The position numbers were made by a program, and so were the translations under genes. A stretch of DNA of 64,000 bases from Lachnospiraceae bacterium AC2012 (lineage in GTDB: Bacteria > Bacillota > Clostridia > Lachnospirales > Lachnospiraceae), in assembly GCA_000702525.1 (NCBI GenBank), contig JNIN01000002.1:186001-250000 (forward strand), given 5' to 3'. A model generated the notes under the pieces. It saw nothing but the letters and a program-made list of their open reading frames with translations. It did not search any database and was not told where the DNA came from. Below are positions 52,389 through 60,391 of the stretch, piece by piece; the stretch's first letter is position 1, and the number at the start of each line of letters is the position of its first letter.

Positions 52389-53333
52389 CTATCTTGCGCC
52401 CTTATCGTAAGGAATACCTTCCGCCTTAGGTGCGCGTGAATTTTTAGATGTAAGTGCGAGCACAATCAAAGAAACAATATATGGGAACATATTATATACC
52501 GTTCCGGAAATTGGAAGTGCATGTAAGAAATCAATTCCCATATATACATTTGAAAGTGATCTGAAGATTGCAAATAATACGGCAGCACCGGCAATCTTCT
52601 CTGGCTTCCACTGACCAAAGATCATAACCGCTAATGCAAGGAAACCTGCACCTGCAACACCATAATCAAAGTGCCATGTAGAGTTTGCAGCTGCGATATA
52701 GATGATTCCACCAAGTCCTCCAAGGAAACCTGACATCAGTACACCCGTGTAACGCATCGCATAAACATTGATACCTACAGAATCTGCAGCCTGTGGATGC
52801 TCACCACATGCTCTAATACGAAGCGCAAGCTTTGTCTTATAGAAGAATACGGTTGCACAGATTAAAAGAACAATCGCAACTACGATAAACCAGCTAAGGG
52901 ACAGCTTTCCAATAGAGAACATAAAAGCATCATGTCCACGTGCATAATCCAGCTTTGCAGAGAAATCTGCACCATTGGAACGTGCTGTATTAAACGCCTT
53001 GATAATTACTGTTGCTGCAGCTGTTGCAATCATGTTTACAGCTGTACCGATCAGAGTCTGATCTGCCTTAAAGTTAATACAAGCAACTGCAATTAAGAGG
53101 GATGAAATCATACCTGCAACTGCAGCAGCAAGTAATGTCAATGCAATAATCGTGAATTTTGAAGCATCCGATGGAAGTAATACCATAACCATCGCACCAG
53201 CCATAGCACCAAATACCATGATTCCTTCCAAACCAAGGTTGATGATACCGCTTCGTTCAGAGAACATACCGCCAAGCGCTACTAAAATCAGAACGGCTGC
53301 AAAAATAAGTGTGTATTGAACTAATAATAACAT
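52389..53333 (-). CDS. Nucleoside ABC transporter permease 2
   Basis: A 314-residue permease of the BPD_transp_2 (branched-chain/ribose/nucleoside) family with about nine TMs. Signatures are SGIINLGLEGIMVFGAMAG near residue 27 and RACGEHPQAADSVGINVYAMRYTGVLMSGFLGGLGG. It pairs with the larger permease of the preceding gene, the two genes abutting with no gap, as in YufPQ/NupPQ. The gene continues the operon toward YgjV and udk. Confidence 0.93.
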   Translation of the reverse strand: MLLLVQYTLIFAAVLILVALGGMFSERSGIINLGLEGIMVFGAMAGAMVMVLLPSDASKFTIIALTLLAAAVAGMISSLLIAVACINFKADQTLIGTAVNMIATAAATVIIKAFNTARSNGADFSAKLDYARGHDAFMFSIGKLSLSWFIVVAIVLLICATVFFYKTKLALRIRACGEHPQAADSVGINVYAMRYTGVLMSGFLGGLGGIIYIAAANSTWHFDYGVAGAGFLALAVMIFGQWKPEKIAGAAVLFAIFRSLSNVYMGIDFLHALPISGTVYNMFPYIVSLIVLALTSKNSRAPKAEGIPYDKGAR

Positions 53334-54470
53334 TTATTTCGCCTCCTTTTCTTCTGCATTTGCATTGGTAGCTGCAGTAACTACTTTATTCTTTCCAACC
53401 TTATTCATCACGTGCTTTAAGAAAAGTACGAAACCGCAAAGGTAGATAATGATAGCAACCATCAGATCTGCAACCTGAGGGTTGAAATATGTTGTGTTCA
53501 AATACTGACCACCAAGTGTAATGTATTCTACAAAGAATCCCGCAAGAATTGCTCCAAGTGGATTCAATCCACCAAGGAATGCTACGGCGATACCGTTGAA
53601 TCCCATAGAAGGTACAGAGGAAGCAATCTTGTAGTGCTCAATACCTGTTAAGTAATACATAGAAGCTGCCATACCAGCGATGGCACCAGAAATAACAAGT
53701 GTAAGGATGATATTTCTCTGTGCATTCATACCTGCATACTTTGCAGCGTCCTTATTGTGACCAGTAGCCTTTAATTCGTAACCAAAAGTTGTCTTATTCA
53801 GAACAAACATAATCAGCAGTGCAACGATAATTGTGATTGGAATCGCAATTGTCATGTACTGGTTATTTCCAAATGCTTCCTTTAAGAATTCAGGAAGAAT
53901 CGCATTCTTATTCGCAGAGAGTAAGTTGTATGTTTCAGACTTAGACTGATCCATAACTTTCTCTCCACCAAGAACAATATTTGTAAGATAAAGAGCAATC
54001 CAGTTTAACATAATACCAGCGATTACTTCGTTTACGTTAAACTTAGACTTTAAAAATCCTGCTAAAAATCCCCATAATGCACCTGCAACGATGGCAGCAA
54101 GAACACAGAGGAACCAGTTCCACTGAAGTGCAATAGCAGTATAAAGAGACGCAAGAAGTCCCATTGTATACTGACCAGCAGCACCGATATTGAAAAGTCC
54201 TGCCTTATATGCAAAGAGGATAGCCTCTGCACAAAGAATCAATGGTACAGACTTTACTAATGTAGAACCAAAGTAATACATCATTGTTGTTGAACTACCG
54301 CTGTATTTGAAGAAGTTCTGCAAAATTGCAAACATACCTTCAAATGCGTGATCCGGATTCATTGCAAGTAAGATAAAGAATCCAAGAACAATACCTAAAA
54401 GTGCACAGAAAACAGATGCAAGAAATGTCTGCGCGCCCGGTCTTTTTAATAAGCTAGTCTTTTCCTTCAT
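53334..54470 (-). CDS. Nucleoside ABC transporter permease 1
   Basis: A 378-residue permease with about ten TMs. YKAGLFNIGAAGQYTMGLLASLYTA is the family signature, and ATGHNKDAAKYAGMNAQRNIILTLVISGAIAGMA follows. It forms a heterodimer with permease 2. The start is 3 bp after the ATPase gene, whose end supplies the GAGGCC-like site. Polar C-terminus (NAEEKEAK). Confidence 0.93.
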   Translation of the reverse strand: MKEKTSLLKRPGAQTFLASVFCALLGIVLGFFILLAMNPDHAFEGMFAILQNFFKYSGSSTTMMYYFGSTLVKSVPLILCAEAILFAYKAGLFNIGAAGQYTMGLLASLYTAIALQWNWFLCVLAAIVAGALWGFLAGFLKSKFNVNEVIAGIMLNWIALYLTNIVLGGEKVMDQSKSETYNLLSANKNAILPEFLKEAFGNNQYMTIAIPITIIVALLIMFVLNKTTFGYELKATGHNKDAAKYAGMNAQRNIILTLVISGAIAGMAASMYYLTGIEHYKIASSVPSMGFNGIAVAFLGGLNPLGAILAGFFVEYITLGGQYLNTTYFNPQVADLMVAIIIYLCGFVLFLKHVMNKVGKNKVVTAATNANAEEKEAK

Positions 54471-54473
54471 CGA

Positions 54474-56009
54474 CTAGGCCTCCTTTCTATCGTCACGCTT
54501 TGCACCTGACATGTATAAACCTAATTCCTGAAGTGATGTTGTCTTAGGATCAACTTCACCTACAATTTCTCCCTCGTACATAACTAAGATACGATCGGAG
54601 AGGTTCATAACTTCATCAAGTTCCAGTGAGACAAGGAGGATTGCAGAACCATTATCACGTTCTTTTACAATTTCCTTATGGATATATTCAATCGCACCGA
54701 CATCCAATCCACGTGTTGGCTGAACCGCAATCAGAAGCTTGTGATCACGATCCATCTCACGAGCGATAATGGCCTTCTGCTGGTTACCACCAGACATAGA
54801 ACGAGTGATACTCTTAGATCCCTTACCAGAACGTACATCGAATGCCTCGGAAAGACGATCAGAGTATTCTCTCATAGCATCTTTCTTGATAATTCCATGC
54901 TTAGAGAACTGTGGTTCAAAATATCTCTGAAGAATCATATTTTCTTCTACCGTATAATCCAGTACTAAACCGTGCTTATGACGATCTTCCGGTACATGGG
55001 ACATACCATGTGTGTTCTTGTAACGGATGGATTTCTTTGTGATATCCTCGCCACAAAGTGTGATCTTACCGCTGGAAATATCCTCTAAACCTGTCAAACC
55101 ACCGACAAATTCTGTCTGACCATTTCCATCAATACCAGCGATACATACAATTTCACCAGCGCGAACGTTGAAGGATACATTGTGAACGCTGTCATTCTTA
55201 TGAAGCTTAGACTTCACACAAACATTCTCCACCTTAAGGACTTCTTCCCCTGGCTTCGCTTCTGTCTTATCAACTGCGAATTTAACATCACGACCAACCA
55301 TCATAGAAGAAAGTTCTTCCTTAGAAGAGTTCGCAACGTCAACTGTACCGATATACTTACCTTTTCTTAAGATAGAGCAACGGTCAGCAACTTCCATAAT
55401 TTCATTTAACTTATGAGTAATAAAGAGGATAGACTTACCTTCCTTTGCAAGTTCCTTCATGATTGCCATAAGTTCATCGATTTCCTGAGGAGTAAGAACC
55501 GCTGTAGGTTCATCGAAAATCAGGATATCGTTATCTCTGTAGAGCATTTTCAGAATTTCGACACGCTGCTGCATACCGACTGTAATGTCTTCAACCATTG
55601 CATCCGGATCAACCTTCAAATTGTACTTTTCAGAAAGTTCGATAACCTTCTTACGCGCATCAGCCTTTGTCAGGAAACCAAACTTACTTGGTTCTGCTCC
55701 AAGGATAATATTGTCGAGAACTGAGAAGATATCAACCAACATGAAATGCTGATGTACCATACCAATTCCAAGTGCTGTGGCATCGTTAGGATTACTGATT
55801 TTAACTTCTTTGCCGTCCTTTTTTATTACACCTTTTTCTGGAGTATAAAGTCCGAATAAAACACTCATCAGTGTAGACTTACCTGCTCCATTTTCTCCGA
55901 GAAGTGCATGAATTTCACCACGTTTTAACTGTAACGTAATATCATCATTTGCGATGATACCAGGAAATTCTTTTGTAATGTGCAACATCTCAATTACATA
56001 GTCTTCCAT
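54474..56009 (-). CDS. Nucleoside ABC transporter ATPase with two nucleotide-binding domains
   Basis: A 511-residue double ATPase of the RbsA/YufO type. NBD1: GENGAGKST, then [15 protein letters not shown]2: signature SGGNQQK, and the degenerate Walker region [17 protein letters not shown]. The second P-loop reads GIDGNGQTE, lacking the GK(S/T) Lys, as in the second domain of many family members. I start at 56009 with AGGAAGGGTG at good distance; the GTG three codons up is too close to that site. It drives nucleoside import. Confidence 0.92.
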   Translation of the reverse strand: MEDYVIEMLHITKEFPGIIANDDITLQLKRGEIHALLGENGAGKSTLMSVLFGLYTPEKGVIKKDGKEVKISNPNDATALGIGMVHQHFMLVDIFSVLDNIILGAEPSKFGFLTKADARKKVIELSEKYNLKVDPDAMVEDITVGMQQRVEILKMLYRDNDILIFDEPTAVLTPQEIDELMAIMKELAKEGKSILFITHKLNEIMEVADRCSILRKGKYIGTVDVANSSKEELSSMMVGRDVKFAVDKTEAKPGEEVLKVENVCVKSKLHKNDSVHNVSFNVRAGEIVCIAGIDGNGQTEFVGGLTGLEDISSGKITLCGEDITKKSIRYKNTHGMSHVPEDRHKHGLVLDYTVEENMILQRYFEPQFSKHGIIKKDAMREYSDRLSEAFDVRSGKGSKSITRSMSGGNQQKAIIAREMDRDHKLLIAVQPTRGLDVGAIEYIHKEIVKERDNGSAILLVSLELDEVMNLSDRILVMYEGEIVGEVDPKTTSLQELGLYMSGAKRDDRKEA

Positions 56010-56076
56010 TGAATACACCCTTCCTAATGTATTTATTTATACTGATTCTACATTACCTTATCATATTGGCGCACGT

Positions 56077-56132
56077 AAAACCATAGCAATAACTACTCAT
56101 ACCAAAGTATCAGTAGTCATTGCTACGGTTTT
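56077..56132. repeat. Long palindrome in the nucleoside operon
   Basis: Two 26-base arms (56077-56102, 56107-56132) around a CAAA loop match at 23 of 26 positions; two of the three differences become G-U pairs in RNA. It lies between the BMP gene and the ATPase gene and would form a very stable stem-loop in the operon mRNA, perhaps protecting the upstream segment from 3' decay. Confidence 0.8.
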
Positions 56133-56137
56133 ATGCA

Positions 56138-56190
56138 GAAAAATAGGGGGAATGGACATTTCTAAAAATGTAAGTCCTTCCCCCCATTGG
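56138..56190 (-). terminator. Intra-operon terminator after the BMP gene
   Basis: GGGGGAA-GGAC pairs with GTCC-A-TTCCCCC, then TATTTTTC on the minus strand. It would let most transcripts end after the binding-protein gene, giving more receptor than transporter. Confidence 0.75.
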
Positions 56191-56233
56191 AAATTCTTAA
56201 CCTAGTATTTAATTCTTATTAAAAACCGATCAA

Positions 56234-57355
56234 TTAGTGAATGTTGTCAAATGTTGTCATTGTGATTTCAACATCTGGAGCATTGTCTGTGTCGTTAGAA
56301 ACCTTAATATCACCGTTGTAAAGCTTAGCAACTAATTCGTTGTAATCTTCTACTGTGAAGTTTGTCATAGACCATGTTTCTGTTGGAAGCTGAACATAGT
56401 TCTGTGATGGATCATCAGCAGATACAAGACCAAGGTTATCTACCTTACCAGCATATTCATCCCAGTTTCCATCAACAACTGCCTGAAGTGTTGTGTCTAC
56501 TGTTGCAGCAAGACCCTTCATCGCAGATGTTAAGCAAAGACCATCTGTACCTTCTGTTTTATCAATTGTTTCAGCCTGATCAACGTCAACACCGATAACC
56601 TTAGCACCATCAACAGCCTTAGCAGCTTCTGCAGCAGATGTCCAGATACCACCACCGCAAGCGAATACAACCTGTGTACCATTTCCGTACCATGTATCCA
56701 TTACAGCCTTGATTGCATCATCACCGTAGAACTGTCCACCGTAGATGTAATTTACGCTAACCTGATCAGCGATTCCCATTTCTACAGCAGCTTCGTTACA
56801 ACCCTGAACGAATCCGTAACCATAACGGATAACTGCAGGAACTGCAACACCACCTAAGAAACCAAGCTGTGTGTATCCTTCAGATACAGCTGCATAACCA
56901 GCCATGTAACCAGCGATTTCTTCCTGGTATGTAAAGCAACATACGTTTTCAGGAATTGTGTATCCTTCAGAGAAATCTCCTTCGGAAACGTCAAGAGCAA
57001 TAATCTTAACATCTGGAGTTGCTTCTGCAACTTCTTCGATCATTGGAGCGAATAAGTAACCAGGAACAACGATTACATTGTATCCATCAGCTACTGCGTT
57101 GTGGAAAGAAGCAATTCTAGCTTCATCAGAATCTTCTGTAGGCTTGTAGTAACTAAATTCGATGTCGTTAGCCTCAGAGAAAGCCTTAGCAGCTTCATAA
57201 GTTGTCTGGTTGAATGACATATCTGTGATGTCACCAGAGTCAGTGATCATTGCGATCTTTGTTGCACCATCAGATGCAGAATCTTTGGAACCGCAGCCTA
57301 CTAATGTAGTTACTGCAAGTGCCATAACCATAAGTAATGAAAGAATTTTCTTCAT
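56234..57355 (-). CDS. BMP-family nucleoside-binding lipoprotein
   Basis: A 373-residue BMP/PnrA-type receptor. Lipobox TTLVGCG sets Cys21. The fold is periplasmic-binding class I; MITDSGDITDMSFNQTTYEAAKAF is the BMP N-terminal signature with ligand-binding Asp and Asn, and VFACGGGIWTSAAEAA follows. It binds purine or pyrimidine nucleosides and feeds the ABC complex encoded downstream. AGGAGGGTAAA precedes the ATG. The operon promoter is at 57397. Confidence 0.93.
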   Translation of the reverse strand: MKKILSLLMVMALAVTTLVGCGSKDSASDGATKIAMITDSGDITDMSFNQTTYEAAKAFSEANDIEFSYYKPTEDSDEARIASFHNAVADGYNVIVVPGYLFAPMIEEVAEATPDVKIIALDVSEGDFSEGYTIPENVCCFTYQEEIAGYMAGYAAVSEGYTQLGFLGGVAVPAVIRYGYGFVQGCNEAAVEMGIADQVSVNYIYGGQFYGDDAIKAVMDTWYGNGTQVVFACGGGIWTSAAEAAKAVDGAKVIGVDVDQAETIDKTEGTDGLCLTSAMKGLAATVDTTLQAVVDGNWDEYAGKVDNLGLVSADDPSQNYVQLPTETWSMTNFTVEDYNELVAKLYNGDIKVSNDTDNAPDVEITMTTFDNIH

Positions 57356-57396
57356 TTTACCCTCCTATTTCTTTATTACTCAAAAATACGTCTACT

Positions 57397-57425
57397 ATTT
57401 TATTAAAAAAATCTAAAGTCTGCAA
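57397..57425 (-). promoter_or_regulatory. Promoter of the nucleoside operon
   Basis: Minus strand TTGCAG (57425-57420), 17 bp, TAAAAT (57402-57397). No operator or riboswitch is obvious around it. Confidence 0.65.
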
Positions 57426-57572
57426 TATCAAATATCACCAAATCCATATCAATTCCTAATTTTATTATGAAGTAGAGCTAATAAGAGGTAGGAATAATAC
57501 GCTACCAAATCGTGTTCAGAAGTTAAATACCATGATATAATAAAAGTGGTCTTTACCATGGGAGGAAAAGTT

Positions 57573-57980
57573 ATGAGTGAATTAAAAAAGGAAGATATGC
57601 TGGCATACATACCAGATAAATTAACAGAAAAAGGCACGGCCATCGCCGTAGAAGAAATTCTAAACTTCGAAAAAGAAAATCCTGGAATCAACATTCCCGC
57701 TGATTTACGAGAAACGATCGTCCAACGCTCCATCGCTGATTTAAGTTTTAGTTTTAGCGAATTTCATACCCATGCATTTACAGATATGGATGATTTTAAA
57801 GAACACTTTGAGAAATGGTACGCAGATCGGGCAGAACCAGCGCTCCACCGTATGATTTCTACCAATATAAGAACCGAAGCCGAGAAATTGAAGAAGGAAC
57901 AGGGCGAACCGCTCTCCTTTATCGATAGTTTTCGGAAACAAGTACATGAACAGGCCCAAAATCCCGATTTCCATCTATAG
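57573..57980 (+). CDS. Conserved-looking protein of unknown function
   Basis: A 135-residue soluble, acidic and mostly helical protein that I do not recognise. MSELKKEDMLAYIPDKLTEKGTAIAVEEILNFEKENPGINIPADLRETIVQRSIADL suggests helices; DMDDFKEHFEKWYADRAEPALHRM follows. The start at 57573 is chosen because GGGAGGAAAAGTT stands directly ahead. A TATAAT at about 57535 may be its promoter. It stands alone, divergent from the BMP gene, and its end abuts the 27-bp tandem array. Confidence 0.65.
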   Translation: MSELKKEDMLAYIPDKLTEKGTAIAVEEILNFEKENPGINIPADLRETIVQRSIADLSFSFSEFHTHAFTDMDDFKEHFEKWYADRAEPALHRMISTNIRTEAEKLKKEQGEPLSFIDSFRKQVHEQAQNPDFHL

Positions 57981-58061
57981 TGGTCCCTTGGTTTTTCGGG
58001 GGCTGAATGGTCTCTGGGGTTTCCGGTGGCCGAATGGTCCATTGGTTTTCCGGTGGCCAAA
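57981..58061 (+). repeat. Three tandem 27-bp repeats
   Basis: Units at 57981-58007, 58008-58034 and 58035-58061. Consensus begins TGGTCCCTTGG or TGGTCCATTGG, then TTTTCCGGTGGCC and GAA or AAA. The first ten bases equal the start of the adjacent GGGGACGGGG element. Confidence 0.85.
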
Positions 58062-58097
58062 TGGTCCCTTGGGGACGGGGTTAGTGGTTCATTTTTT
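58062..58097 (+). repeat. GGGGACGGGG palindromic element, copy 6
   Basis: TGGTCCC, TTGGGGACGGGGTTAGTGG and TTCATTTTTT, directly continuing the 27-bp tandem array and ending 28 bp before the flavoprotein start. Confidence 0.82.
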
Positions 58098-58124
58098 CCC
58101 ATTTGTCTAAGAGGAGGTTTTGTT

Positions 58125-58652
58125 ATGAAAATCGCGATTGTTAACGGAAGTCCAAGAAAAGGAAACACCTACACTGCAATCAACGCGTTTGTAGAGGGCT
58201 CTATGGAGCATAACGACATCGATATCATCGAAGCAAACAAACTTTCCATCTCCCCTTGTCAGGGTTGTGGCACATGCGAATGCAAAAATGGTTGTATCGC
58301 CAAAGATGATACTAATGAAACCATCGATAAACTTGTCGCTGCGGATATGATTATCTTCGCAACTCCCGTTTATTGGTGGGGAATGACCGCACAGCTAAAG
58401 CTTGTCATCGACAAGTGCTACTGTCGCGCATCGCTCCTGAAAAACAAGAAAGTCGGCCTGATTATCGCCGGCGGGTCTCCAACAGACAGCGTTCAGTATA
58501 GTCTCATCAACCAGCAATTCGGATGCATTGCAAAATATCTCGGATGGGACATCATTTTCTCAAAATCCTATTACGCAACCGAACGAACGGACCTCTCCGA
58601 CCGTCCGGAGCAGCTGCGTGGCATCCGCGAAGTCGGCGCGATGATTCGTTAA
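58125..58652 (+). CDS. Flavodoxin-fold NAD(P)H-dependent reductase
   Basis: A 175-residue NADPH-dependent FMN reductase-type flavoprotein. NGSPRKGNTYT is the FMN phosphate loop, followed by Cys-rich CQGCGTCECKNGC, seen in iron-sulfur flavoproteins of anaerobes, and ATPVYWWGMTAQLKLVIDKCY. It probably carries electrons or reduces quinones or disulfides. I start at 58125 behind GAGGAGG; the frame extends upstream only through the repeat array. Confidence 0.88.
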   Translation: MKIAIVNGSPRKGNTYTAINAFVEGSMEHNDIDIIEANKLSISPCQGCGTCECKNGCIAKDDTNETIDKLVAADMIIFATPVYWWGMTAQLKLVIDKCYCRASLLKNKKVGLIIAGGSPTDSVQYSLINQQFGCIAKYLGWDIIFSKSYYATERTDLSDRPEQLRGIREVGAMIR

Positions 58653-58693
58653 TTCGGCAGTTCTCATTCGACGGCGCGATGATTCGTTAAAAA

Positions 58694-59605
58694 TCAAAAC
58701 AGGTCAAGGGTGTTATCAAGATACAAAGCTTCACGCACATGAATCTGATACCTTGGTTTTGTCATATAATACAGAATAAACTCCAGTACCAACGCGCTAC
58801 CAAGCCCGCGACCCTCGATTTTAAAATTCGAAAAGCCCACCGGAAGGTAAACATTTTCAATATCTTCCAAACTAATAAAACCCGGGTTGTCCATTGCCTT
58901 CGCAAAAGAATAGCCCTCACTTGCACCAGGTGACGTGCAGATGTGATCCGGTCCCGTAAGTCCAAGGTTCTTGCGACTTACATCGCGATAACACTCTGCA
59001 CGATCCGTGCAACCGAACCAACAGCACTCATTGCAGAGGAATTCCACCTTGTCTTTCAACTCCTGCGAAAGCCCCTTCCAATCCTCTATTCTCTTATTTA
59101 ATCGAAAATCTGGAACAACATATTGAAACTCCTCACGTTCCAATTCCTCTTTCAACTTCTCGAAATGCGTAATCACCTTAGTTGTCGACGAAACAAAATA
59201 TAATTCCGGGAAATGGTTCCGCAGATACTCCAACAACAAATCCGAATGCACAATCACACCGTTCTGGACAGCTAATTCACTCTCTTGTCCGTATCTTACT
59301 AGCTTCTTGCATAAATCATTACATTTCTTATCACGAAGATGCTCTTCTTCTACTAAAGAATTACTGCATGTCAATCGAGCTGATATTCCATAATCTCGTA
59401 ACATCGCAAATACATCATCCGGCGAGTCAAAACCAAGTTCCACCCGGCCGCCACCCCAGAGACACCCAGCCGGTGACCCGTAAATAGAACCAATCTCACA
59501 CCAATCATAGAAATATTCCCGATGTTCCTTATATAATTTCAAAAACTCCCGATAAAACTCATAAAACTCGAAGAGTCCCGGCAAGTGATAATATGCTTTA
59601 TTCAT
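58694..59605 (-). CDS. Cys-rich U32-like TIM-barrel protein of unknown function
   Basis: A 303-residue soluble protein. I do not know a named family; the layout recalls peptidase U32-type barrels. Visible landmarks are EIGSIYGSPAGCLWGGGRVELG (about 40-62), ISARLTCSNSLVEEEHLRDKKCNDLC, HSDLLLEYLRNHFPELYFVSSTTKVIT and a Cys cluster FLCNECCWFGCTDRAECYRD near residue 200, well suited to bind zinc or an iron-sulfur cluster. I start at 59605 behind AAGGACGGATTTTCA; the frame further up has no site. It is flanked by the long dyad-rich region at its 5' side. Confidence 0.7.
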   Translation of the reverse strand: MNKAYYHLPGLFEFYEFYREFLKLYKEHREYFYDWCEIGSIYGSPAGCLWGGGRVELGFDSPDDVFAMLRDYGISARLTCSNSLVEEEHLRDKKCNDLCKKLVRYGQESELAVQNGVIVHSDLLLEYLRNHFPELYFVSSTTKVITHFEKLKEELEREEFQYVVPDFRLNKRIEDWKGLSQELKDKVEFLCNECCWFGCTDRAECYRDVSRKNLGLTGPDHICTSPGASEGYSFAKAMDNPGFISLEDIENVYLPVGFSNFKIEGRGLGSALVLEFILYYMTKPRYQIHVREALYLDNTLDLF

Positions 59606-60391
59606 TGAAAATCCGTCCTTCTCTATGTCATACATTTTATTTACTATGTCATACCATCCAATTGATTTTATAAGTATAGCTTCTATCGGGCGTACGTGTC
59701 TAGATGGGGAGCCTTTGGATAGAATTCGTTCGGTTTTTCCTGGTGAACGGTTGGTTCTTTGAAAATTACAGAAAACAACCGGATTTAGCACAATTTTCTG
59801 TAATTCGACTTGTTACAGGCACAAATTCAACGGTAAATTATCTAAATATTTTTAATATAATTCCAAATTACGGTAAAATATAACAATTCTACAATTTATA
59901 CCGTAGCATTTCTTTGTAAAATAAAGTGGTTTACAGAATAGGCATGAATAATCCTTATTATTCTGTAAAAAACATTCAAGATAAATTGTATGCAATTCTA
60001 ATATTTGATATGGAATTCGTTACTTTAACATATCTGTATAAAGCATTACGGTATAAACAATTAGATTCAAAGGTTTTTCCGTAAAATCAAAGGATTTACC
60101 AAAATCGCTTACAGAAAACATGCGCATATCCGAAGAAAATTCCGTAAATTCAGTAAAGCAGCCCAAAATCCACAAAGAATCTATCAAGTATCTTTCCCTC
60201 TATTTTTTCCATCCGAATACTGTACAAATCTTCCGAAAGCCCGAGAAGAAATTTATGAATTTTTCACGAATCTAGATTTTATGCCTTCGGTAACGTTCCC
60301 AAAAATTCCAAACTAGATTATAATGCAATTTAAAAGCAAGAAAAAAGGAACACAAACACAACGATTTACAACAAAGAAAGAGGATGATTAC
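59606..60391. promoter_or_regulatory. Long non-coding region with an array of TTAC(A/G)G dyads
   Basis: No gene is credible in these 786 bp between divergent genes. Five inverted pairs of TTACAG or TTACGG have arm-start distances of 32-33 bp: 59766/59798, 59868/59901, 59931/59963, 60046/60079, 60109/60142. The best are AATTACAGAAAA with TTTTCTGTAATT (59764-59805) and TTTACAGAATA with TATTCTGTAAA (59930-59969). Pairs 2-3 and 4-5 repeat the same order with 63-bp spacing, 178 bp apart. TATAAT at 60319 may serve the GH13 gene. Function unknown. Confidence 0.7.

Noticed and set aside
58026-58124. Upstream start for the flavoprotein
   Set aside because: It would translate the 27-bp array and the GGGGACGGGG element; GAGGAGG precedes the ATG at 58125.
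59606-59791. Longer N-terminus for the U32-like protein
   Set aside because: No ribosome binding site upstream; AAGGA precedes the ATG at 59605.
59764-60160. The dyad array read as a CRISPR locus because of 30-33 bp spacing
   Set aside because: Repeat cores are only six to twelve bases, alternate in orientation and differ between pairs; no cas genes are near.
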